Shown: piece by piece, positions 10,001 through 22,667 of the stretch
Layout: each line of letters starts with the position of its first letter
How positions within the stretch are numbered: position 1 is the stretch's first letter
Assembly: GCF_030160295.1 (NCBI RefSeq)
Contig: NZ_BSOB01000006.1
Span: 177,816-241,815, forward strand
Direction of reading: 5' to 3'
Length of the DNA: 64,000 bases
DNA from: Dyella acidisoli
GTDB lineage: Bacteria; Pseudomonadota; Gammaproteobacteria; Xanthomonadales; Rhodanobacteraceae
Notes under the pieces: model-generated
The model's database searches: none
Seen by the model: the letters and a program-made list of their open reading frames with translations, nothing else
Told to the model about the DNA's origin: nothing
Position numbers and translations under genes: made by a program

Positions 10001-10046
10001 CACGCAGCCGCGTTACGTACGTCTGTCGGTGTCTTACGACTACTGA
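7014..10046 (+). CDS. Oar-like TonB-dependent receptor with N-terminal carboxypeptidase-regulatory-like domain
   Basis: This 1010-residue outer-membrane protein has a signal peptide ending AMAQ. An Ig-like CarboxypepD_reg domain follows at about residues 33-105 (SGHYRIANMPVGTYTVQL). Next come a plug with SRSVITSKDLERLPLGRS and INGFSSSDPL, and a long barrel rich in aromatic residues. This layout is that of the Oar/OmpA-related TonB receptors common in Xanthomonadales. The ligand is unknown; peptides or proteins are suggested for some relatives. The start is the ATG at 7014 after GGGGAAAA; an upstream in-frame TTG has no ribosome-binding site. The gene stands alone, divergent from paralogue B, and ends at a strong terminator. 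Confidence 0.9.
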   Translation: MKNYLGGYRPHRKALAVALGMSLAGVAMAQSTTGTFVGQAPVGDSVTVVSATGLTREAPVDSSGHYRIANMPVGTYTVQLKKDGSVVDSRDNVTLAVGISTEISFAAKTLSTVTVNANALPQIDVASVDSRSVITSKDLERLPLGRSAEAIALLAPGVVQGSGYFNNSLSFGGGSPSENAYYINGFSSSDPLSNLGGVGLPYGSIDQQETYIGGYSAKYGRSDGGVINQIGKRGTNEWHFGGQMLWEPRFLESDPQNRYYPNMALPSGYSYAKSNLPGTLYQYRKGDKQWRTVYDAYVGGPLIKDKLFFFLSAEAEKVEGRSTNTVDASQAAYLKYINKLQKFYGKIDWNITDNHLLELTHIVNKQPADAGASDPLKPSSGEYYAFNYANLGTGGAKGLYPVWSKDSTTLDIIKYTGYITQDLTVSATYGRNKVTNFTQIPGQNDTDPFIANPLNQNPAYTGGGTITNGNTVRLINSPDAQTRTHGLRLDVDYHLGSHDLSVGIDNMYYHAADQGQVTSGPGYAWYYFITKTPNSPINSYSAAPGTPYYVRQRIFHDATSMSVAQKAYYLEDKWQVTDRWMVDVGLRNDKFTNYNNSEQPYVRSGNQWAPRLGASWDVFGDASLKLYANLGRYYLALPSSVAIRGASASTYTDQYFTYTGIAANGAPTGVAALGPAHSADNEYGVTPDPKTFTATNLRSEYQDELILGFDKTLGPSWTTGAKFTLRKLESAIDDVCDMDKLAAKMQSMGLDPSLYNTTQPGCRLINPGQSNDFLVSRIDGSGYSKVTMTKSDWGFTDGAKRKYYALNMYLEHPFDGKWQGRLDYTFSRSYGNTEGQVRSDIGQTDVSKTEDWDFASIMANSNGVLFNDRTHQIKAYGAYAVTPEWMVSARVLLTSGAPKSCLGYYPAPDTDPSGYGSAYHYCFAQASAPGAVGRMPWNQRLDLGVNYRPMFAQQKLAFGLDVFNVLNRQVPTQWSATSESASPGTVLNTYGIGMYYTQPRYVRLSVSYDY

Positions 10047-10094
10047 TAGCAAGTTCGGTAATGGGCGTTCTTCCCAGAGACGTCCACTTCCCCG

Positions 10095-10127
10095 CTCGCC
10101 CCGGTTTACGCCGGGGCGAGTTTTTTT
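10095..10127 (+). terminator. Rho-independent terminator of the Oar-like receptor
   Basis: The perfect 10-bp stem CTCGCCCCGG (10095-10104) / CCGGGGCGAG (10111-10120) has a 6-base loop and is followed by seven T residues. Confidence 0.92.
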
Positions 10128-10187
10128 CGGCTGCCCGGGAAAAGGTCACGTAAGTTGGGGCGCTATTTTCATCGATCTTCGTAAAAC

Positions 10188-10221
10188 AAAACGGCGCGCC
10201 GATCACTCGACGCGCCGTTTT
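10188..10221 (-). terminator. Terminator of the third minus-strand receptor
   Basis: The stem AAACGGCGCG (10189-10198) / CGCGCCGTTT (10211-10220) is flanked by A and T runs, so it could act on both strands. It lies about 50 bases past the receptor stop and shares the GGCGCG core with the other receptor terminators. Confidence 0.75.
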
Positions 10222-10268
10222 CACATCAACTGCATCGCCATGACGCGATACAGCCTTTCAACCACTGC

Positions 10269-13046
10269 TTACTCGAACGTGTACTTCGCACCCACCGTGA
10301 AATAACGGCCGATGGCGCCGGTGGAATCCAACGGGTTGTAGTTCATCGCGCCGTAGGTCGTCGGGTCGAGCGGAGCAATTTCGTCGGTCACGTTCTGGAT
10401 CGAACCGAACACTTCGAAGTTGTTCGCGAAGTGATAACGAGCCGAGAGATCCACTGTGGTGAACGACGGAATGCGGCAATGCTCCGGTGCGTCCGTGCCA
10501 TCGGCAAACGACGTGTTGCACGGAGCGCCCGCATAAGGCACGTTCTTGAACGCGCTGCGATAGTTCACTGTGGCACCCAACGAGAAGTTGTTGATGTCCC
10601 AGCCGGCAGTGATCTGTGCACGATGGCGCGGCGTACCGATACAGTTGGTGGTATCGCAGTTGCCGTGCGTGCCCGCGTACTGCACGGTGCCACTGGCGTC
10701 CTCACGTGCATACGAGATCAAACGCGTAGCATTCAGATCGAAGTTCAACCTGCCGTACGTGCCCAGGTCGAAGCGCTGCGTGAAATCCAGATCGACGCCA
10801 CGCACCGAGGTCGCTGCGGAGTTGATGTAGCTACCTTCCGCTGCCAGCAGCGTACCGCTGTTGGGGATGCCGGGCAGATTGTTGTCCGAGCGGATCACGT
10901 TGCCCGCGGCGATTGCCGAAGCGGCCGTGCTCTGATTGATTTCATCGGTACGACGAATGCGCCAGTAATCGACGGTCAACGACGTATCCGCAGTCGGTGC
11001 CAACACGATGCCGCCGGTGTAGCTGCGCGAACGCTCCGGCTTCAGATGTGCATTCGGCCCAGTGATGATGGCAATAGCGGCATTGCAGTCCGCCTGCGAA
11101 GCACCCGGCAACGGAGCGCCGTTCGGGCAACGCACTGGATCGGGAGCATTGGTGAACGCGGCCAGGCGGCCACCGGTTTCAGCCGGGTTCGGTGCACGGA
11201 AACCACCTGCGAACGTGCCGCGCAGCGACAGCCATGGCGTTGGCGACCACTTGAGGCCGAACTTCGGTGTGACCGCGGTGCTGCCGGATTTGTAGCTATC
11301 CACGCGGCCCGCAGCCGAGACTTCCAACGTGCTCAGCACCGGTGCATCCAATTCGAAATAGCCGGCCGCCACGGATTGCGAGCCCTTATAGGCCGAGTAA
11401 CCCAGACCGATGATGTCGCCCGTGTCGGTATACGTGGTTGGCGTGAGCGACACGGCCGTGCGGCGATATTCAGCGCCAAGTGCCAAGCCGAGCGGACCGC
11501 CAGGCAGATCAAACAGAGTGCGCGTGACCTTGGCGTCGATCGAGTCGAGCACACTGCTGGCGTCCGCGTGCAGCGTCGGCGAGATGTAGTTGTAGATACC
11601 CGGGTTGTTCAAACCGGAGTTCTCACCGATGCGCCAGTAGCCGAACGGACTGTTGGGATTGGTGAGCGCATCGCGCACCGCGCTGTAACGCAGATAGCCC
11701 CAGCGCGAGCTGGTGAGATCGGTGCCCGAATGCATGTACGCGGCATCGTAATCCCACGAACCAAAGGTGCCCTTCACGCCGACCAGGAAGCGATAGAAGT
11801 CATTGTCGGTGCGCGTCACGCGCGGACCGACATCCCACGCGGAGTAACGCAGACGTGCGTTCGTGCCGTAGGGATTGTCGGGATCGCCAGGTCCAAGCAC
11901 CACGGCGCCTGCGCCGCTGCTGGCATTGACCGGGCCGCCCGGATAACCCCAGGCACCGGAGACGCCCGACGGTGTGGTCTGGAACTTGGAAACCTTGTTC
12001 GAGTAGCCAAATTCGCTATACACCTGCGTGTCGTCGGATACCTTGTAGGTGCCGCGCACGAACAAGTTGATCGAGCGATCGCTCGGCGTGATCCAGCGGA
12101 ACTTCGCCGTATCCCACAAGCAGCCGCCACCGCCGCCAGCCTGCGAAATGTTGGAGAACTGTCCGCAGCCAGGCAGCGACGTGTAGAGACCCGTAGCCGG
12201 ATCGCGCACCGCACCCGTCGGCGAACTGCCTGCCACGGCGCCACCGCTGGTGATCGCACCGCCGAGGAACTGGCTGCCTGTCGCGCTGTAACCCCACGGA
12301 CGCAGATCGCCCGTACCAATCCATTTGCGATCGCTGCGATCGGTCGCGAGGATCGCGTCGTCCTTGATGCCTTCCAGGTTGAACAGGATGTTGTAGCGAT
12401 CCTTGTTGAGGTCGCCCGTACCTGCCGTCAGCGAGGCCTTGTAACGATTGCCGTCGCCGTTGCCGGAAACACCGGTCGAAACTTTGGCCACTGCGCCGTG
12501 GAAGTCGCTTCTCAAGATGATGTTGACCACGCCGGCGATGGCGTCGGAACCGTAAATAGCGGATGCACCGTCCTTCAGCACTTCGATGCGTTCCACTGCT
12601 TCCATCGGGATGGTGCTGAGGTCGGTGAAGACTTTCTGGCCGTCATCGGCCAAGCCGAACGACGCCATGCGGCGACCATTGAGCAGCACCAGCGTGGAAC
12701 CAGCACCGAGGCCGCGCAGCGAAACGCCGGTGGCGCCGCTGGCAAAGCCGTTGCCAAACGTGGAAGGAATCGAGCCGGCACCATCAACAGTCAGGCGCTG
12801 CAGGAAGTCGGCAACCGTCGGCAGGCCGCTCGCCTGCAGATCCTTGGCAGTGATGACTTGCACCGGCGAAGCGGTTTCCAGGTCGGTACGCGGAATGCTG
12901 GAACCGGTCACCACGACCTTCTCCAGCGTCTTCGTGGATTGCGTTGCGTCTTGCGATTGCGCGTTCGCCGCGAATGCAAAACCGGCGGAACCCGCGAACA
13001 AGGTCCACACGATAGCGTCGCGCAGCCGTGTCGTTCTCATACGCAT
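10269..13046 (-). CDS. Large TonB-dependent outer-membrane receptor
   Basis: This 925-residue protein has a signal peptide (FAFAANAQ), a TonB-box-like LEKVVVTGSS and a plug carrying RIEVLKDGASAIYG and SDAIAGVVNIIL. It has a full-length barrel and a C-terminus ending KYTFE. It belongs to the same broad receptor class as paralogues A and B but is clearly more distant. It contains several Cys-bearing loops, including a Gly-rich GGGGGCLWDTAKF stretch. The ATG at 13046 follows a GAGGGAG site. A second in-frame ATG two codons downstream is possible. There is no adjacent gene hinting at the ligand, and it forms a monocistronic unit with its own terminator. Confidence 0.92.
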   Translation of the reverse strand: MRMRTTRLRDAIVWTLFAGSAGFAFAANAQSQDATQSTKTLEKVVVTGSSIPRTDLETASPVQVITAKDLQASGLPTVADFLQRLTVDGAGSIPSTFGNGFASGATGVSLRGLGAGSTLVLLNGRRMASFGLADDGQKVFTDLSTIPMEAVERIEVLKDGASAIYGSDAIAGVVNIILRSDFHGAVAKVSTGVSGNGDGNRYKASLTAGTGDLNKDRYNILFNLEGIKDDAILATDRSDRKWIGTGDLRPWGYSATGSQFLGGAITSGGAVAGSSPTGAVRDPATGLYTSLPGCGQFSNISQAGGGGGCLWDTAKFRWITPSDRSINLFVRGTYKVSDDTQVYSEFGYSNKVSKFQTTPSGVSGAWGYPGGPVNASSGAGAVVLGPGDPDNPYGTNARLRYSAWDVGPRVTRTDNDFYRFLVGVKGTFGSWDYDAAYMHSGTDLTSSRWGYLRYSAVRDALTNPNSPFGYWRIGENSGLNNPGIYNYISPTLHADASSVLDSIDAKVTRTLFDLPGGPLGLALGAEYRRTAVSLTPTTYTDTGDIIGLGYSAYKGSQSVAAGYFELDAPVLSTLEVSAAGRVDSYKSGSTAVTPKFGLKWSPTPWLSLRGTFAGGFRAPNPAETGGRLAAFTNAPDPVRCPNGAPLPGASQADCNAAIAIITGPNAHLKPERSRSYTGGIVLAPTADTSLTVDYWRIRRTDEINQSTAASAIAAGNVIRSDNNLPGIPNSGTLLAAEGSYINSAATSVRGVDLDFTQRFDLGTYGRLNFDLNATRLISYAREDASGTVQYAGTHGNCDTTNCIGTPRHRAQITAGWDINNFSLGATVNYRSAFKNVPYAGAPCNTSFADGTDAPEHCRIPSFTTVDLSARYHFANNFEVFGSIQNVTDEIAPLDPTTYGAMNYNPLDSTGAIGRYFTVGAKYTFE

Positions 13047-13482
13047 GAATGAAATCTCCCTCGTTTCGGCAGCAGATGTGGGGTATGGGTAGGGCTCTGC
13101 TGACTCCCCTAGCGCATAAACCTACGTCGTAAGAAGATGCGCATTTCAGGATAGTACCCACACTTCGCAAGAAATTAACAGTACCGCTTGGCCCAAGAAG
13201 ACGGCTTAAATGGCCTCATTTGGCTCGAAAAATTTCTTAAATCTTTGAACTATAAGGGTCAGCGCATACGACTGTCGCGCATGTGCAATCGCAGCATTTT
13301 GCGATTCCACATGACGTGTTTGGACAAATTCGTAGGTGCGATCGAATGATTTCGAGCTCGCGTCGTGCGTGGGTCGCACCCCAACCCCTAAAACATCCTG
13401 GCCATGCAGATCGCGGCAATAAAAAAAGCGGCGCATTGAACATGCGCCGCTTTTTTGAGCCGAACTTGGTTGCGCGTATGGG
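13047..13482. other. Intergenic region, promoter side of receptor and end of gltD
   Basis: This is 436 bp without a supported gene. It presumably contains the promoter of the 10269-13046 receptor and it carries the gltD terminator at its right end. The overlapping short frames around 13206-13486 lack ribosome-binding sites and were not called. Confidence 0.5.
13422..13456 (-). terminator. Strong terminator after gltD
   Basis: The 10-bp stem AGCGGCGCAT (13427-13436) / ATGCGCCGCT (13442-13451) has a 5-base loop. It is bracketed by A7 and T6 runs, so it can work in both directions. Confidence 0.9.
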
Positions 13483-19358
<5,876 letters not shown>

Positions 19359-19389
19359 GAGTTTTCTTCCTCCCGGCTCGCTAGGGCGC

Positions 19390-19418
19390 AAAAAGCCCGC
19401 CGCCGAGGAGGCGGCAAG
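19390..19418 (-). terminator. Terminator-like hairpin in the gltB leader (candidate attenuator)
   Basis: On the minus strand a 9-bp stem is followed by C and five T residues (19394-19390). The stem is CTTGCCGCC (19418-19410) with GGCGGCGGG (19404-19396), including two G-U pairs, around a 5-base loop. It lies between the predicted gltB promoter and its start codon, so it could reduce read-through conditionally. Nothing in the sequence shows the antiterminating partner. Confidence 0.5.
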
Positions 19419-19445
19419 CTGCATGCGAATAAGGCTTGCAACCCG

Positions 19446-19475
19446 ACTTTAAGCACAACTTGTGCGTCGCGTCAA
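19446..19475 (-). promoter_or_regulatory. Candidate gltBD promoter with operator in the spacer
   Basis: On the minus strand, -35 TTGACG (19475-19470), an 18-bp spacer and -10 TAAAGT (19451-19446) can be read. The spacer contains the inverted repeat GCACAA-C-TTGTGC (19453-19465), a plausible regulator-binding site. Predicted transcription would start near 19439, about 80 bases before the start codon. Confidence 0.45.
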
Positions 19476-19622
19476 AGCCGGCTAGACGTCCAAATGAAAA
19501 ATGGTCGTTAGGCGTAACAGTGCGCGCTAACAGACCAGTCCCGTGCGCTCGCCCCCAAAGGCGCAACGGAGCGCCGTTTACGGCGTCTCGCGAGAACAGT
19601 CCAGCTCATAGATAATTCGCGC

Positions 19623-20822
19623 ATGCTCATACATCTCCGCGCCTCCCGCCCGCTCGCTTTCATCCTGATCGCCATTGCGATCGCCCTTTCTTCCAGCTTT
19701 CCCGTCAGCGCCGCACAGGACAACAAGGCCGAAGCCGAACAGGCCCAGACCAAGCAGCAGCTGACAGACCTGCGCGCCAAGATGCAGGCGTTGGCCAAAG
19801 AGCAGGCCGACACCGCCGCCAAGCGCGACAGTGCGAACGCCGAGCTGGCCAAGCAATCCGATGCTGTGGCCACCGCTGCCAAGCTGGTACGCGACACCGA
19901 CGCCCAGATCGCCGCCAAGCAGCAGCAACTCGATCAGTTACAAACGCAACGATCGGTACTCAACCAGAGCCTCAGCAGTCAGCGCGCCGCGATTGCCGAT
20001 TTGCTGCGCGCCACCTACGCCGTCGGTCACGGCTCGGATCTGCGCCTATTGCTGGGCGACGAAGACATCGCGCGCATCGCCCGTTCGCTGGCGTATTCCA
20101 AATATTTCCAGCAAGACCGCATGCAGAAAGTGCAGCAGCTGATGACCGAACTGGCCAAACTGCAGGATCTGGAAAACCAGATCACTACCGAGCAGCAGGC
20201 GCTGGAAGCCACCCGCACAGAGCGCCAGCAACAGGCCTCGACGCTGCAACAGCAACGCAAACAACAGCAGCAGCTCGCCAGCCAGATCGACGCACAATAT
20301 AAGAATCAGGCGCAGAAGCTTGCGACGATGAAGCAGAACGAGCAATCGCTCAACGATCTGCTGACGAAATTGCAGAAGGCCATCGACGACGCGGCCCGCG
20401 AAGCGGAGCGCAAGGCCCACGCCAATCCCACTGTTCCCAGTGGCAGCACCGGCAAGGCGATGGCCAACATCCGTGGCAACCTGCCTTGGCCGGCGCCCGG
20501 GCCCGTGCATACGTTTGGTAACGGCGTGCTGATCGGCGCGCCACGCGGCGCAGATGTGAAAGCTGTGGCGCGCGGACGAGTGGTGTACGCGCACTTTCTG
20601 CGCGGCTACGGGCAACTTATCATTCTCAGTCACGGCAATGGCTGGCTGAGCATGTACGGGAACAACGAAACCCTGCTGCACGGCGTGGGCGACGATGTCG
20701 CAGCGGGCGAAGCACTGGGCACCGCCATGCTGAGCACTGGCGACAACACCGGGGTGTATTTCGAGCTGCGGCAAAACGGGAAACCGATGGATCCGCGGAC
20801 TTGGTTGAATCAGAAGCGCTAA
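19623..20822 (+). CDS. envC: EnvC-like murein hydrolase activator (degenerate LytM/M23 domain)
   Basis: This 399-residue periplasmic protein has a signal peptide (about residues 1-30, ending VSAA), a very long Gln/Lys-rich coiled coil (about 35-270) and a C-terminal LytM fold (about 285-395). The Zn ligands of active M23 peptidases are missing: the first His position reads FGNGVLI, the second YGNN and the last VYFEL instead of HxH. That is the signature of EnvC, which activates N-acetylmuramyl-L-alanine amidases at the division septum rather than cutting peptidoglycan itself. The FtsEX-interacting region would be the coiled coil. The ribosome-binding site before the ATG is weak. The gene diverges from gltB. 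Confidence 0.88.
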   Translation: MLIHLRASRPLAFILIAIAIALSSSFPVSAAQDNKAEAEQAQTKQQLTDLRAKMQALAKEQADTAAKRDSANAELAKQSDAVATAAKLVRDTDAQIAAKQQQLDQLQTQRSVLNQSLSSQRAAIADLLRATYAVGHGSDLRLLLGDEDIARIARSLAYSKYFQQDRMQKVQQLMTELAKLQDLENQITTEQQALEATRTERQQQASTLQQQRKQQQQLASQIDAQYKNQAQKLATMKQNEQSLNDLLTKLQKAIDDAAREAERKAHANPTVPSGSTGKAMANIRGNLPWPAPGPVHTFGNGVLIGAPRGADVKAVARGRVVYAHFLRGYGQLIILSHGNGWLSMYGNNETLLHGVGDDVAAGEALGTAMLSTGDNTGVYFELRQNGKPMDPRTWLNQKR

Positions 20823-20838
20823 CGCTTGTGACGCCATG

Positions 20839-21031
20839 CCCCCTCTCCCCGCCGGGGAAAACATTTCTTCCTTTCTCTTTCCCCAAGGGGAAACGAGGTG
20901 GGGTGAGGGGCTGAGCTTGCCCGAAACTTGTTCTAGCCTGCGAACATTTTCACAAATCATTTCGCGCAGCGGAGCAAGCCGCGCGGCAAGATTTGCCCCT
21001 CACCCCGGCCCTCTCCCCGGAGGGGAGAGGG
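20839..21031. repeat. Inverted pair of CCCTCTCCCC hairpin repeats, copy 1
   Basis: The left module (20839-20910) starts CCCCCTCTCCCCGCCGGGG and ends GTGGGGTGAGGGG. The right module (20996-21031) is its inverted counterpart, CCCCTCACCCC followed by the hairpin CTCTCCCCGGAGGGGAGAG. About 85 bp separate them. The same arrangement recurs at 22507-22645 and 63579-63723, with a looser relative at 52955-53183. It fills most of the 317-bp gap between envC and ctp. Confidence 0.7.
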
Positions 21032-21139
21032 AGTAGAGATATTTGAAGCCCACTTCGGCGTATGCTTTCAGCATGAATTTCGACGGCCCCGAGCGGTCTC
21101 AACGAGGTCGTCACATCACTTCTTGTGGAGTTTTGCCCC

Positions 21140-22501
21140 ATGCGTTTCCCCCGCTCCTGCCTGCTCGCCCTGTTGCTGGCGACGCCCCTGTTGCACGCGC
21201 AGGCGGCGCCTGATGCGGCGCCCGCCGCCAGCGATCCCGCCCCCGCCAAGGCGACGAGCAGCGCGGCACCGGCAGACCAGGTAAACATGGATGACGTGCG
21301 CAACTTCGCTCACGTCTACCAGATCATCCGCCAGGCTTACGTCGAAAAGGTCGACAGCAAGACCCTGATGAACGATGCGATCAAGGGTATGCTCGCCGGC
21401 CTCGATCCGCACAGCGCCTATCTCGACAAAGAGGGTCTGCAGGAACTCAACGAGGACACCACCGGCCAGTACGGCGGCTTAGGTATCGAGGTCATGCAGG
21501 ACAACGGCATGCTGAAGATCGTCTCGCCGATCGACGACACGCCTGCTTCGCGCGCCGGCATCAAGCCGGGCGACGTGATCACCTCGGTCAACGGCAAAGT
21601 GATCACGCCTGACAACATCGACAGCATGTTCGACGCGCTACGTGGTGATCCGGGCAGCAAGATCACGCTGGGCATCCTGCATGAAAAGGCCGACCAGCCG
21701 GTCAATATGACGCTCACCCGCGAGCGCATCTCCATGACCAGCGTGAAAGTGCGCGAACTCGAACCCGGCTACGCCTATATCCGCATCAGCCAGTTCCAGG
21801 ACGACACGGCCAGCGATCTGGAAAAGAAACTGGGTGCACTGACCCAGAAGAACGGCGCACAGAAGGGTGCGATCCTGGATCTGCGCTCCAACCCAGGCGG
21901 TCTGCTCACGGCGGCGGTATCGGTGAGCGATGACTTCCTCGACTCCGGCAACATTGTTACCACGCGTGGCCGCCTGCCCGACTCCAACCTCACCTTCGCC
22001 GCGCATCCCGGTGACTTGTTGAACGGCGCGCCGATGGTGCTGCTGGCCGACAACGGCACTGCCTCTGCGGCAGAGATCGTGGCCGGTGCGCTCAAGGACA
22101 ACCATCGTGCGTTGATCGTCGGTCGCCGCACCTTCGGCAAGGGTGTGGTGCAGACCGTGCTGCCGCTCGACAGCGATCATGCGGTAAAGCTCACCACGGC
22201 GCGCTACTACACGCCCAACGGCACGTCGATCCAGGCCGAAGGGATCAAGCCGGACATCCCGCTTGCCGACCTCACCGTGGCCAAGGTGGACGATACGCAG
22301 AACCCGATCAGCTCCGAAGCTGACTTGCCGCATCACCTGGCCAATGAAGCCAATGCGAACAGTGACGGCATCAATAACGATGGTAGTGCGGAGAATGCAA
22401 AGCTGGCGACCAGCGACTATGCGCTGTCGCAGGCATTGAACATTCTGAAGGGCCTGGCGCTGCGCAAGGATGGCGGGCAGTCGGCGGCGTCGGCTCACTG
22501 A
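21140..22501 (+). CDS. ctpA: Carboxy-terminal processing protease, S41A family
   Basis: This 453-residue exported serine protease has a signal peptide (about 1-22, ending HAQA), an Ala/Pro-rich linker, and a PDZ domain (about 108-195; GLGIEV and AGIKPGDVITSVNGK). The S41 catalytic core carries the nucleophile Ser309 (NGTASAAEIV) and the general base Lys334 (FGKGVVQT). Members trim or degrade periplasmic and lipoprotein substrates by recognising C-termini; homologues cut peptidoglycan hydrolases. It lies downstream of envC on the same strand, separated by repeats. The ATG at 21140 follows GTGGAG at 9-bp spacing; the GTG inside that site gives a longer, less likely start. Confidence 0.93.
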   Translation: MRFPRSCLLALLLATPLLHAQAAPDAAPAASDPAPAKATSSAAPADQVNMDDVRNFAHVYQIIRQAYVEKVDSKTLMNDAIKGMLAGLDPHSAYLDKEGLQELNEDTTGQYGGLGIEVMQDNGMLKIVSPIDDTPASRAGIKPGDVITSVNGKVITPDNIDSMFDALRGDPGSKITLGILHEKADQPVNMTLTRERISMTSVKVRELEPGYAYIRISQFQDDTASDLEKKLGALTQKNGAQKGAILDLRSNPGGLLTAAVSVSDDFLDSGNIVTTRGRLPDSNLTFAAHPGDLLNGAPMVLLADNGTASAAEIVAGALKDNHRALIVGRRTFGKGVVQTVLPLDSDHAVKLTTARYYTPNGTSIQAEGIKPDIPLADLTVAKVDDTQNPISSEADLPHHLANEANANSDGINNDGSAENAKLATSDYALSQALNILKGLALRKDGGQSAASAH

Positions 22502-22506
22502 TAAAT

Positions 22507-22645
22507 CCCCCTCTCCCTCCGGGAGAGGGGTTAGGGTGAGGGTGCAATCGGCGCGCGATCGCAACGACTTGCGTGAGAGGTTGGCATCGCGCTTCGCCCG
22601 AACCCTCACCCGCCTCTCGGCACCCTCCCCCGAAGGGAGAGGGTT
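22507..22645. repeat. Inverted pair of CCCTCTCC hairpin repeats, copy 2
   Basis: The left module CCCCCTCTCCCTCCGGGAGA runs on into GGGTTAGGGTGAGGG (22507-22543). The right module AACCCTCACCC...GAAGGGAGAGGGTT (22601-22645) is its inverted partner. It fills the gap between the convergent ctpA and receptor genes. With copy 1 it brackets ctpA on both sides. Confidence 0.7.
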
Positions 22646-22667
22646 CACTAAGGTGGATCTGGCCGAA

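Noticed and set aside
10431..13052. 873-codon open frame on the plus strand opposite the third receptor
   Set aside because: It is an antisense shadow of a clear TonB receptor in high-GC sequence; its translation is Arg/His/Ala-rich with no family motif and no ribosome-binding site.
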